Below, in pieces: positions 5,919 through 12,953 of a stretch of 17,210 nt of DNA (the first letter of the stretch is position 1; every line of letters starts with the position of its first letter). Position numbers and translations under genes: made by a program. Under the pieces are notes generated by a model that did no database searches, was not told where the DNA came from, and saw nothing but the letters and a program-made list of their open reading frames with translations. Source of the DNA: Sva-07 sp964549065. Lineage in GTDB: Bacteria > Actinomycetota > Acidimicrobiia > Acidimicrobiales > Ilumatobacteraceae. The stretch covers positions 1 through 17,210 of the forward strand of contig CAZJUC010000052.1 in assembly GCA_964549065.1 (NCBI GenBank). The letters are read 5' to 3'.

Positions 5919-7226
5919 ATGACCGGTCGTGAGAACACGGGCGGCGTGTCGAAACCGATCCTGCTCGGCCTACGCGAGAACCTCCCCCAGTTTCTGTTGC
6001 TGGTCGGCGTCAATGCCCTCGTCGGCGGGATGATCGGACAGGAGCGCACCGTACTGCCGCTGTTGGCCGAGGAGGAGTTCGGCCTCACCGCGTTCTCCGC
6101 CACCCTCACGTTCATCGCCGCGTTCGGCATCGTCAAGGCCGGCACGAACTTCTTCGCCGGCACCCTGTCGGATCGATTCGGCCGCAAGCCGGTGCTGATC
6201 GCCGGCTGGCTCGTCGGCGTCCCGGTGCCGCTGCTGCTGATGTGGGCGCCGACGTGGGAGTGGGTGATCTTCGCCAACGTCTTGTTGGGCGTGAACCAGG
6301 GGCTGACCTGGTCGACCACGATCATCATGAAGATCGACCTGGTCGGGCCCGCCAAGCGGGGCCTGGCAATGGGCTTCAACGAGGCCGCCGGCTACATCGC
6401 CGTCGCCGCCACCGCCCTGGCCACGGGGTTCATCGCCGAGGAGTACGGACTTCGCCCCGAACCGTTCTACCTCGGGCTCGCATTCGCGGCGCTCGGCCTC
6501 GGCATCTCGACACTGTTCGTCCGCGAAACCCGCGACCATGCCACCCACGAGGCCGCCGGCCACATCGCCGGCGCCGACCACCTCCACGGCGAACTCACCA
6601 CCGGTGAGATCTTCAAGCTCACCTCGTTCGAGGAGAAGGCGCTGTCGTCCGCGTCGCAGGCCGGTCTCGTCAACAACCTCAACGACGGACTCGCGTGGGG
6701 CCTCCTGCCGCTGTACTTCGCGGCCGCAGGGCTGTCGGTCGGGCGCATCGGCATCCTCGCCGCGCTCTACCCGCTGGTGTGGGGCCTCGGCCAACTCGTC
6801 ACCGGTGGCCTGTCCGACCGCATCGGCCGCAAACCGCTCATCGCCGGCGGCATGCTCGTCCAAGCGACCGCGCTCGGCCTGTTCGCAGCGACCGAGGGGT
6901 TCGGCCCGTGGGCGATGGCGTCCATCCTGATCGGCGTCGGTACCGCGATGGTGTACCCGACGCTGCTCGCCGCCATCGGTGACGTCGCCCACCCGAGTTG
7001 GCGAGCCCGGTCGGTCGGCATCTACCGGCTCTGGCGAGACGGCGGCTTCGCCGTCGGCGCCCTCCTCGCCGGAGTGCTCGCCGATGCCTTCGACATCACC
7101 GTCGCCATCTGGGCGATCGCCGCTCTCACCGCGACCTCCGGCATCGTCGTGATCGTGCGCATGTACGAAACCCACCCCCGTCTCGACCGCACCGCGATCC
7201 CCGTCGACGCCGACCTCGAGAGCTGA
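5919..7226 (+). CDS. Major facilitator superfamily transporter
   Basis: A 435-residue, 12-helix secondary transporter with two homologous halves. MFS motif A appears in loop 2-3 of both: GTLSDRFGRKP (81-91) and GGLSDRIGRKP (297-307). The first half also has GFNEAAGYI (152-160) near helix 5; the second half begins near residue 248 with NNLNDGLAWG (252-261). The central cytoplasmic loop (202-224) contains five His within 17 residues (207, 210, 215, 221, 223) plus acidic residues. Substrate cannot be read from the sequence; the subfamily resembles drug or metabolite effluxers. ATG 5919 has no good Shine-Dalgarno. A small hairpin, TCGACC-GGGAGA-GGTCGA (5884-5901), lies just upstream. The last gene before the assembly gap; its stop is 122 bp before the N run. 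Confidence 0.9.
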   Translation: MTGRENTGGVSKPILLGLRENLPQFLLLVGVNALVGGMIGQERTVLPLLAEEEFGLTAFSATLTFIAAFGIVKAGTNFFAGTLSDRFGRKPVLIAGWLVGVPVPLLLMWAPTWEWVIFANVLLGVNQGLTWSTTIIMKIDLVGPAKRGLAMGFNEAAGYIAVAATALATGFIAEEYGLRPEPFYLGLAFAALGLGISTLFVRETRDHATHEAAGHIAGADHLHGELTTGEIFKLTSFEEKALSSASQAGLVNNLNDGLAWGLLPLYFAAAGLSVGRIGILAALYPLVWGLGQLVTGGLSDRIGRKPLIAGGMLVQATALGLFAATEGFGPWAMASILIGVGTAMVYPTLLAAIGDVAHPSWRARSVGIYRLWRDGGFAVGALLAGVLADAFDITVAIWAIAALTATSGIVVIVRMYETHPRLDRTAIPVDADLES

Positions 7227-7293
7227 GCCGGTCGGCGACGGGAGGCACGCGGCCCGAACGGAGAACCGTCCGCAAGCGACTTCTTGTTGATCG

Positions 7294-7348
7294 AGCTCCC
7301 GACGATCGCCGAGGCATTCGGGGCACCGCATGATCACCGCCGGACTTC
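7294..7348. repeat. 55-bp direct repeat, left copy, abutting the gap
   Basis: This 55-bp block runs to the last called base before the N run and is identical to 7449-7503, which starts at the first base after it. The boundaries coincide with the two contig ends. That is the signature of unmerged k-mer overlap between contigs, or of a genuine repeat that stopped assembly. No gene is visible in 7227-7293. Confidence 0.95.
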
Positions 7349-7448
7349 NNNNNNNNNNNNNNNNNNNNNNNNNNNNNNNNNNNNNNNNNNNNNNNNNNNN
7401 NNNNNNNNNNNNNNNNNNNNNNNNNNNNNNNNNNNNNNNNNNNNNNNN
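7349..7448. other. Assembly gap (100 N)
   Basis: Exactly 100 undetermined bases, the conventional length for a scaffold gap of unknown size. True length could be zero or even an overlap, given identical 55-bp flanks. No reading frame across it should be trusted. Confidence 0.99.
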
Positions 7449-7503
7449 AGCTCCCGACGATCGCCGAGGCATTCGGGGCACCGCATGATCACCGCCGGAC
7501 TTC
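7449..7503. repeat. 55-bp direct repeat, right copy, abutting the gap
   Basis: Identical in all 55 positions to 7294-7348. It runs directly into an 11-bp tandem repeat at 7504. If the two copies are one sequence seen twice, the real locus has a single copy followed by the tandem repeat. Confidence 0.95.
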
Positions 7504-7543
7504 TGCCTCGGTCGTGCCTCGGTCGTGCCTCGGTCATGCCTCG
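7504..7543. repeat. 11-bp tandem repeat, about 3.6 copies
   Basis: TGCCTCGGTCG repeats at 7504-7514 and 7515-7525. A third copy with G to A in the last base follows at 7526-7536, then a partial copy (TGCCTCG) at 7537-7543. An 11-bp unit shifts frame each copy, so it is unlikely to be coding. More copies could lie in the unresolved gap region. Confidence 0.92.
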
Positions 7544-7920
7544 TGCAAGGGTCAACAGTGGTCAACGCCGGGCACCGTCAGCACGGCGCTGACTGCGCGA
7601 ATCGCGGGCGAGGCGAGCTCCTCGTCATCGCTGCAACGGATGGGAGCGTTCAACTCTGGGATGTGGAACGGTCGGAGTTGCTCGGCGTCCTCTGGGACGG
7701 ATCCGGGTCGCGCCACCAGAACCCGCCATGGTCCGACGAGGCATCGAACACCGTGTGGGTGGCGAGCTCGGGACAGCTCCTGCAGCTCTCCGTCGACCCG
7801 GAGCGATGGGTCGAGCGTGCCTGCGAGATCGTCGGCCGAGAGTTCACCCAGGACGAGTGGGATCGGTTCGTGCCCGGTGGCGGCGAGGCGCAGTCCGCCT
7901 GCACCGACGTCGACACCTGA
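7525..7920 (+). pseudogene. C-terminal remnant of a WD40-repeat protein
   Basis: An open frame of 131 codons whose last ~100 residues look like the end of an actinobacterial multi-WD40 protein (the type with AfsR/STAND, kinase or protease N-terminal parts). One blade is seen, LLVIAATDGSVQLWDVERSELLG (32-54). It is followed by the family-specific tail DPERWVERACEIVGREFT and DEWDRFVPGG (91-119); W--RAC-(I/L)-GR--T--EW-R--P is common at the C-termini of such proteins. The first ~30 residues derive from tandem-repeat DNA and show no WD40 likeness. Upstream, the same frame is closed by TGA at 7486-7488. The rest of the gene is therefore lost or lies beyond a rearrangement, perhaps in the gap. GTG 7525 has no Shine-Dalgarno. 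Probably nonfunctional. Confidence 0.65.
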
Positions 7921-8007
7921 CCCGAGCGATCCGATGAACTCGCCGAACGAGCAGTTCGAGATGTCCGAAACACCGAGTCGACGCCCAGGGACTACGTTCC
8001 GGTCGGC

Positions 8008-8913
8008 ATGAACAGCGTGATCGGAAGCCTCAAGGACAGGGTGGTCGCATCGACGTCCGCACTGTTCTCCCACGGCCCGAAGGCACTCGAGCACACACTC
8101 GACCACCCCGGTGACCCCGGACTCCTGGGACCCGATTCGGTGTCGTGGCGAGTGATCGGCGATGCCGCCGCATTCGTCGGTGGGATCCGTGCACTCGTTG
8201 TACAGACCGCCCACCCCGAAGTCGTTGCCGGCGTCGAGGAGCACTCCCGTTACCGTGACGACCCCTTCGGCCGACTCAACCGCACGTCGGTCTATGTCAC
8301 CGAGACGACGTTCGGGTCGATGCCCGAGGTCGAGGCCGCCGTCGCCGCCGTCCGTGCGGCGCACCGGCCCGTCCGGGGACGTTCCGAACGGGACCGGCCC
8401 TACAGCGCGGGACAACCCGAGATGGCGGCGTGGGTGCACAACGTCCTCACCGACTCGTTCCTCGCCGCATATCAGACCTACGGGCCACGTCGACTCACCA
8501 CGACCGAGGCGGACCGATTCGTGTCCGAACAGGCGAAGATCGGCGCCCTGCTCGACGCCTCACCGCTTCCGGAGACCGCCGCCGAACTCTCGCAGTGGAT
8601 CGCGGAGTGTCCCGCCCTGGCGGGCTCGACGGCGCAGGCCAACGCGTTGAAGTTCCTGCAGGAGCCACCGCTGCCGGTGGGTGTGAAGCTCGGATACCGG
8701 CTGCTGTTCAACGCGGCCGTCCCGACGATCCAGCCCGAGGTTCGCGCCCTGATCGACCTTCAGCCGGCGCGAGGCAGCGAACAGGTCGGGCGGACGACCG
8801 TGCGCGCACTCCGGTGGGCGCTCGGCTCGTCGCCGTCATGGCACGTGGCACTGGTCAGGTCGGGCGCGCCCGTGCCTCCCGGACTGTTCCGACAACCACT
8901 TCCCGATCGCTGA
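8008..8913 (+). CDS. Oxygenase MpaB family protein (DUF2236)
   Basis: A 301-residue all-helical protein of the MpaB/latex-clearing-protein superfamily, whose studied members (rubber oxygenase Lcp) bind heme b. Landmarks are (V)SWRVIGDAAAFVGGIRALVVQTAHPEVV (46-73), the DDPFGRLNRT segment (84-93), AHRPVRG with H119, and WVHNVLTDSFL with H144 (142-152). These His/Arg positions correspond to the conserved heme-pocket motifs of the family. There is no signal peptide, so it is probably cytoplasmic, unlike secreted Lcp. Actinobacteria carry many paralogues whose substrates are unknown. ATG 8008 lacks a Shine-Dalgarno; TACGTT (7993-7998) ends 9 nt upstream and could be a leaderless -10 box. It follows the WD40 remnant by 87 bp with no evident functional link. 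Confidence 0.87.
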   Translation: MNSVIGSLKDRVVASTSALFSHGPKALEHTLDHPGDPGLLGPDSVSWRVIGDAAAFVGGIRALVVQTAHPEVVAGVEEHSRYRDDPFGRLNRTSVYVTETTFGSMPEVEAAVAAVRAAHRPVRGRSERDRPYSAGQPEMAAWVHNVLTDSFLAAYQTYGPRRLTTTEADRFVSEQAKIGALLDASPLPETAAELSQWIAECPALAGSTAQANALKFLQEPPLPVGVKLGYRLLFNAAVPTIQPEVRALIDLQPARGSEQVGRTTVRALRWALGSSPSWHVALVRSGAPVPPGLFRQPLPDR

Positions 8914-9083
8914 ACGGAGCCCCCGGACAATTCGCCTTGCCGGAGGCCGCTCCGACGCGTCGTCCTCCATGTGATGCGGTGAGCCGGACCGTGGACCTGC
9001 GCCCCGCCATGGAGCGCCAGACCCGCATCGGTATCTTGCGGCACTGTCGCTCGATGTGCGCGGCCGGTGGCGCAGCCAGTCGA

Positions 9084-9100
9084 GGTGGAAGAACTCCACC
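9084..9100. other. Hairpin in the 8914-9173 spacer
   Basis: GGTGGA-AGAAC-TCCACC forms a 6-bp stem with a 5-nt loop. A second hairpin, TCGAG-TGCG-CTCGA, is at 9119-9132. The 260-bp spacer between the oxygenase and acetyltransferase genes shows no convincing gene. These two structures are its only notable content and may be weak terminators or remnants. Confidence 0.4.
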
Positions 9101-9173
9101 GCGTCCCGTGGGCTGTTGTCGAGTGCGCTCGAGCGGCACTTCGGGTGGCGGTGGGCGGGAGTCCCACACTCGC

Positions 9174-9200
9174 TTGACGCAACGTTGAACGGTCTAGGGT
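9174..9200 (+). promoter_or_regulatory. Probable promoter of the GNAT gene
   Basis: TTGACG (9174-9179) and TAGGGT (9195-9200) resemble -35 and TANNNT -10 boxes with a 15-bp spacer, somewhat short. The spacer holds the perfect palindrome CAACGTTG (9180-9187), a possible operator. Transcription would begin near 9208, upstream of a Shine-Dalgarno at 9215-9222. Confidence 0.5.
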
Positions 9201-9228
9201 GAACCAGCAGGGAACGAGGGGGCATTCG

Positions 9229-9993
9229 GTGACCCGGAACGTGTTGGCCGATCTGAACGAGAACTGGGCGGGGTGGCTGCACTTCACGGCCGAGCACGCC
9301 GCAGGGGGTGCGTCGCGGACGTTCGGCGCGATCCGCTGCTCCTCGGTCGGCGTGCCGATGCCGCTGTTCAACCAGGCGTTCGTGTTCGCAAAGCCGGTTC
9401 CCGAAGATCTGGCCTCGGCAACGCGCTGGCTCTCAGCGCGCAACGTTCCATTCTGGGTAACGGCTCCGGCCTCCGTCGCCAGCGCCGTCGCAGATGTGGC
9501 CGAGTCGGTTGGTCTGGATCCGACCGCGACCACGCAGCCCGGGATGGCCCTCGCGCCGCTTTCGGATCTCCCGGAGGCGGACCGCGACGTCGAGATGCTG
9601 CCGGTGGCTGACGCAGCGCAGCTCACAGACTTTGCCGTCGTCGCCGCCGAGGCCTTTGGCGCACCGCTCGAGGCGGCAGGCACCCTCGCCCCGGCGTCGT
9701 CACTTGCCGACGACCGCTGCTCCTGGTTCGTTGGGTACGTCGATGATGATCCGGCTGCGTGTGGTCAGTTGCTTCGCACCGATGATGTCGCCGGCGTGTA
9801 CTCGATTGGCGTGCGCGAGCGCTTCCGGCGACAAGGGCTCGGGGCCGCGATCACCACCACGGCGCTCGTCACCGGCAGAGAACTGGGCTGCACGATCGGT
9901 GTGCTGCAGGCCAGCCCGATGGGCGCGCCGGTCTATCAACGAATGGGCTTCGAGACGGTCACGCAGTACCACAGCTTCGCTGGCTCCTGTTGA
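9229..9993 (+). CDS. GNAT-family N-acetyltransferase
   Basis: A 254-residue protein with a C-terminal GNAT fold. The acetyl-CoA pyrophosphate-binding motif A is V-ERFRRQGLGAAIT (about 195-209, core RRQGLG at 200-205). Then come the beta-strand IGVLQASPMGAPVYQRMGF (223-241), with the A-P-Y--MGF signature, and a final strand TVTQYHSF. The N-terminal ~120 residues are a degenerate domain seen in many two-domain actinobacterial GNATs. Substrate unknown. GTG 9229 is chosen over GTG 9199 because GAGGGGG lies 6 nt upstream of it and the likely -10 box TAGGGT overlaps 9199. Four Cys are scattered (37, 164, 178, 221 approximately); none is an obvious site. Convergent with tRNA-Thr. Confidence 0.88.
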   Translation: MTRNVLADLNENWAGWLHFTAEHAAGGASRTFGAIRCSSVGVPMPLFNQAFVFAKPVPEDLASATRWLSARNVPFWVTAPASVASAVADVAESVGLDPTATTQPGMALAPLSDLPEADRDVEMLPVADAAQLTDFAVVAAEAFGAPLEAAGTLAPASSLADDRCSWFVGYVDDDPAACGQLLRTDDVAGVYSIGVRERFRRQGLGAAITTTALVTGRELGCTIGVLQASPMGAPVYQRMGFETVTQYHSFAGSC

Positions 9994-10075
9994 CCACGAC
10001 CACTGATCTGCCGACCTGCGGTCACGCCCCCGAACACAGGCGCTACCACGAGTCAACCCGAACTCGACGTCTGGA

Positions 10076-10151
10076 TGGAGCCGGGTGCGAGGATCGAACT
10101 CGCCACCTCATGATTACAAATCAAGTGCTCTACCAACTGAGCTAACCCGGC
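10076..10151 (-). tRNA. tRNA-Thr (anticodon TGT)
   Basis: A full cloverleaf on the minus strand. Acceptor arms are GCCGGGT (10145-10151) and ACCCGGC (10080-10086); the D-stem is GCTC/GAGC; the anticodon loop is TTTGTAA with TGT at 10116-10118. The T-arm is GCGAG-TTCGATC-CTCGC, the discriminator is T (10079) and CCA is encoded (10076-10078). UGU with A37 reads Thr ACA/ACN codons. The anticodon stem CTTGA/TCATG has a U-U mismatch at position 28-42, while the other four pairs are normal. It is the only RNA gene found and lies 44 bp downstream of the sortase gene on the same strand. Confidence 0.96.
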
Positions 10152-10155
10152 GTGA

Positions 10156-10174
10156 CGGTCGAGGATATCGACCG
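10156..10174 (-). terminator. Hairpin after the sortase gene
   Basis: CGGTCGA-GGATA-TCGACCG is a perfect 7-bp stem with a 5-nt loop between the sortase stop (10196) and the tRNA 5' end (10151). It lacks a T-tract in either direction. It may terminate the upstream operon, separate it from the tRNA, or serve in tRNA 5' processing. Confidence 0.45.
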
Positions 10175-10195
10175 CGGCCAGAGGGAACCCACGTC

Positions 10196-11935
10196 TCAGC
10201 CGAGGTCGTCCCAGCGAACCAGGGCGAAGGTGGTGATGAGCCGATACTGGAGACTGGTCGGCAACCGGTTCGTCCTCGAACACGACACCAGCGAGATCGT
10301 CTCGCCGCCGATTCGGCGTGTCGCTCCGAGGATGTCGTTGGAGTACTTGCTGGTGACGAATTCGCTCACCATGCGATACGTGTAGCGCCGTTGATCGGAG
10401 GTGTGGACGATCAGTTCGTCACCGCCGCGGATCCGATGCTGGTTGCGGTATGGACCACCGTGCTCGGTGCGATGGCCGAACAGCACGCTGTTGCCGCCTT
10501 GTCCGACCAGCCCGGTACCGGTCCAGTGCCACGTGTGGCCGGAATCGACGATGCGGTCAGCGTCGCCATCGAAGACCCAGTGCGTGAGCCCGAGCCTCGG
10601 GATCTCGATGATCCACGGGATCGGTCCACCGGGCGGAGGCGGATCGACAGGGGGACCGACGCTCGCCCGCTCGGGGCCGCCCGTGTACCAACCGGTGACG
10701 TCCGCGATGATGTGCGCGCCGCTCTGCGAGAAGCACGCGACGCCTGCTGTGGACACCTTGCTGAACGTGTGGTTGGCAATCGTCTGGCCAGGTCGGGCCA
10801 CGTTCAGTGCAGAAACCACGCGACGAGGCGTCTGGGCGGCGTACGGCGTGAAGTAGCCGGCACCGATCGAGGAGGTCACGGTGAGGTTCATCGCAACCGC
10901 TCGGGCTTGTCGGGCCATCGCTCCGGGGAGCCCGAAGGTGGCAGTGCCGCCCGGCCACACCCGTCGACCCCGCGTTCTGGTGTCGAGCATGCGTTGCGGC
11001 GCGATCGGCACGAAGAGCCCGTCGGAGGACGACTGGGCGGACGGGCCCGTGATGTAGCCGGCGATGTCGACGACGAGATGGCACGACGCCATCGTGTACA
11101 GGCTGAAGCCGAACTTCCCGGACGTTCGACCGAGCTTGACCATGACCGCGCCGGCCCGGACCTCGCCGGGTCGATAGTTGAGATTCGATGCCAACGGCAG
11201 TTGCTGCCCGAGCGGGTAGGCAGTGACGAATCCCCCGCCGGAGGATTGGACCGCCGTCACGTTCGCGACCACGGCGACCGCATCGGCGGGGAGTCGTCCC
11301 GAGAGATCGACCGCAACCGTCGCGCCGGCGGCCGGCTTGCCCGTACTGCGGGTGTCCATGACCCTGAACGGTTCGACCGTCTCGAGGCGACCGGCCGAGA
11401 CGGCGCTGGGGGCCGCCATGTAGTAGCCGGACACATCGACGATGACGTGGCTGGGATACAGACTACGAACGTCGATGGCGCCTCCCGTTCCGAGTTTGAC
11501 CGTGACCAGGTTCGCGACCGCTTGGCCGTAGGCCTCGCTGTTCGAACTCGAGGTGCCTGGCCACGGGGTACCAGCGGGATAGGCGCTGAGCCAGTTGCGG
11601 CCGGCCAGGTTGACGCCGGTGAGCGTCAACGCAACGGCCACCGCCTCGCGCGGCACGCTGCGCACTCCACCGATCGGGACGCGGATGGTGTTGTCTCCAC
11701 GGTTCGTGTAACCGAACCTCTCCCGGGTGGAACAGAAACGCTGGGGATCGACAGGGACGAAGTAGCTCGATCCCGACACGACGCCGGCAGCGTCGACGAA
11801 CGACCCGGGTCCCGTGGACAGCGCAGCACCGGCAACCGCTCCCACACCACCGACGATGAGGGCTCGACGGCCGAACGGCTGGGCGCAAACTCGGTCGTTC
11901 GGCGTTGCGTCCGCTCGGAGATCACCTGGGTCCAT
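10196..11935 (-). CDS. Exported three-repeat surface protein with C-terminal sortase domain
   Basis: A 579-residue protein. The N-terminus has a Tat-like signal (GRRALIVGG at 22-30, hydrophobic to about 41). Three ~112-residue repeats follow (about 58-172, 184-295, 307-418). Each starts P-(R)-(M/L)DTR or a variant, has A-AVA-N-T and S-LN segments, and ends (I/V)(V/A)D(V/I)-G(Y/W)(Y/I). This is a beta-rich module frequent in secreted actinobacterial proteins. After a Pro linker (428-438) comes a sortase domain (about 440-579): IPRLGL, catalytic His488 in VLFGHRTEHGGPYRN, Cys552 in ISLVSCSR, and Arg565 in YRLI. Sortases usually have a short N-terminal membrane anchor rather than a large repeat region. 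ATG 11935 is 7 bp after the rlmB stop, so the gene is probably transcribed with rlmB. No Shine-Dalgarno is visible. No LPXTG-like substrate is encoded in the window. Whether it transpeptidates, and to what, is unknown. Confidence 0.85.
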   Translation of the reverse strand: MDPGDLRADATPNDRVCAQPFGRRALIVGGVGAVAGAALSTGPGSFVDAAGVVSGSSYFVPVDPQRFCSTRERFGYTNRGDNTIRVPIGGVRSVPREAVAVALTLTGVNLAGRNWLSAYPAGTPWPGTSSSNSEAYGQAVANLVTVKLGTGGAIDVRSLYPSHVIVDVSGYYMAAPSAVSAGRLETVEPFRVMDTRSTGKPAAGATVAVDLSGRLPADAVAVVANVTAVQSSGGGFVTAYPLGQQLPLASNLNYRPGEVRAGAVMVKLGRTSGKFGFSLYTMASCHLVVDIAGYITGPSAQSSSDGLFVPIAPQRMLDTRTRGRRVWPGGTATFGLPGAMARQARAVAMNLTVTSSIGAGYFTPYAAQTPRRVVSALNVARPGQTIANHTFSKVSTAGVACFSQSGAHIIADVTGWYTGGPERASVGPPVDPPPPGGPIPWIIEIPRLGLTHWVFDGDADRIVDSGHTWHWTGTGLVGQGGNSVLFGHRTEHGGPYRNQHRIRGGDELIVHTSDQRRYTYRMVSEFVTSKYSNDILGATRRIGGETISLVSCSRTNRLPTSLQYRLITTFALVRWDDLG

Positions 11936-11942
11936 GATCAAA

Positions 11943-12953
11943 CTACGGCATGTCGTGACGCAATCTTGAGACTTCGTAGAGAGAAATGGCCGCAGCCGTC
12001 GACACGTTGAGCGAGCTGATCCGGCCGGCCATCGGGATGCTGACGATCGAGTCACACCGTTCTCGCACCAGTCGAGAGAGCCCGGCGCCCTCCGCGCCGA
12101 GCACGACACAGATCGGTTCGGTCGCCAGCGCACCGATCCCGTAGATCGAGCCGTCGGCGGCGTCGTCGAGGCCGACCACCCAGACACCGCGGTCCTTCAG
12201 TTGCTTCAACGTTGCCGGCAGGCCGGGCACCAATGCCATGGGGACGTACTCCACCGCGCCGGCCGACGCCTTCGCGACGGTCGGGGTGACATGCACGGAT
12301 CGGTGCCGCGGCAGGAGCACGCCCGTCACCCCGGCACCGTCGCAACTCCGGATGATGGCGCCGAGGTTGCCCGGGTCGGTGACGCCGTCGACGGCCACCA
12401 GGAACGGTGGCCTCGCTCGTCGTTGTCCCTCCTGCTGCGTCCGCACTCCGATCAGCTCTCCCAGGTCGGCTTCGGGGAGTTCCGCCGCGTGGGCCAACAC
12501 CCCCTGGGGAGCCTCGCTGCGGGCCTCTCGCTCGAGCCGCGCCCTGGCCACGTGCAGCAACGCGACACGCCGTGCCGCAGCGATCTCGACGATGTCGGCA
12601 ACACCGGGATCACCCTCGAGTTCCGCGCTGATCCAGACCTCGTGCACCTTGCGACGCTCGGCCATCAGCAGCTCGCGCACCGCTTGCCGGCCCTCGACCT
12701 GTCGCCCTCCCAGACCTTTCGCCGCGCCCGGCCCGCCGCCCGACGACCGGCCGCCCGATGCCTTGCCCCCCGATGCCTTGCCCCCCGATGCCTTGCTGCC
12801 CGACGTCTTGCCGCCTGACACCCTTCCGCCTGACGGCTTGCCGCCTGGCGACCGGCCGGAGGGTCGGCTCCCGGTCGGACGGCTCGCGGATGGTTTGCCC
12901 CCGGGCTTGTTCGGGTTCGGTCCGCGACGCCCGGGCGTCGAGCGCCGGGCCAT
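11943..12953 (-). CDS. rlmB: 23S rRNA (guanosine-2'-O-)-methyltransferase RlmB (SpoU/TrmH family)
   Basis: A 336-residue SPOUT methyltransferase. After a basic low-complexity N-terminus (1-82), the substrate-binding domain starts at GRQVEGRQAVRELL (83-96). The knotted SAM-binding domain shows motif 1 DGVTDPGNLGAIIRSC (189-204), motif 2 VVLGAEGAGLS (283-293) and motif 3 IPMAGRISSLNVSTAAAI (306-323). E. coli RlmB methylates G2251 of 23S rRNA; the subfamily assignment here is by overall layout. ATG 12953 shares its A with the ispF stop (TGATG), so the genes are coupled. The N-terminal extension contains seven pentapeptide units of GGK-S type, encoded by a 15-bp tandem repeat. The same gene order (ispD, ispF, then rlmB) is known in other actinobacteria, usually with cysS between. 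Confidence 0.92.
   Translation of the reverse strand: MARRSTPGRRGPNPNKPGGKPSASRPTGSRPSGRSPGGKPSGGRVSGGKTSGSKASGGKASGGKASGGRSSGGGPGAAKGLGGRQVEGRQAVRELLMAERRKVHEVWISAELEGDPGVADIVEIAAARRVALLHVARARLEREARSEAPQGVLAHAAELPEADLGELIGVRTQQEGQRRARPPFLVAVDGVTDPGNLGAIIRSCDGAGVTGVLLPRHRSVHVTPTVAKASAGAVEYVPMALVPGLPATLKQLKDRGVWVVGLDDAADGSIYGIGALATEPICVVLGAEGAGLSRLVRERCDSIVSIPMAGRISSLNVSTAAAISLYEVSRLRHDMP
12755..12859. repeat. 15-bp tandem repeat inside rlmB (seven units)
   Basis: CCCGATGCCTTGCCC occurs perfectly at 12755-12769 and 12770-12784, then nearly so at 12785-12799. Four diverged units follow to 12859. On the coding (minus) strand the units give Gly/Lys/Ser-rich pentapeptides such as GGKAS, making a flexible, positively charged tail suited to rRNA contact. 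Identical central and diverged outer copies indicate recent slippage. Confidence 0.9.

Noticed and set aside
7294..7543. Possible CRISPR array or integron site
   Set aside because: Only two 55-bp copies are known and they coincide with contig ends; the 11-bp units have no spacers. No cas or integrase gene is present.
5970..7565. 531-codon minus-strand open frame across the N gap
   Set aside because: It depends on translating 100 N and lies antisense to the clear MFS gene.
8914..9173. Small genes or transposase remnant upstream of the GNAT gene
   Set aside because: Open frames on both strands lack start signals and recognisable motifs; I saw no terminal inverted repeats.
10053..10283. 76-codon minus-strand open frame (HAGLAQLVEHLICNHEVASSILAPGS)
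   Set aside because: This is a tRNA gene read as protein; the segment is a well-known false protein produced by tRNA-Thr-like sequences.
10085..12010. 641-codon plus-strand open frame
   Set aside because: It is antisense to the sortase-repeat gene and its product is an Arg/Asp/Gly-rich, low-complexity sequence with no domain, typical of high-GC shadows.
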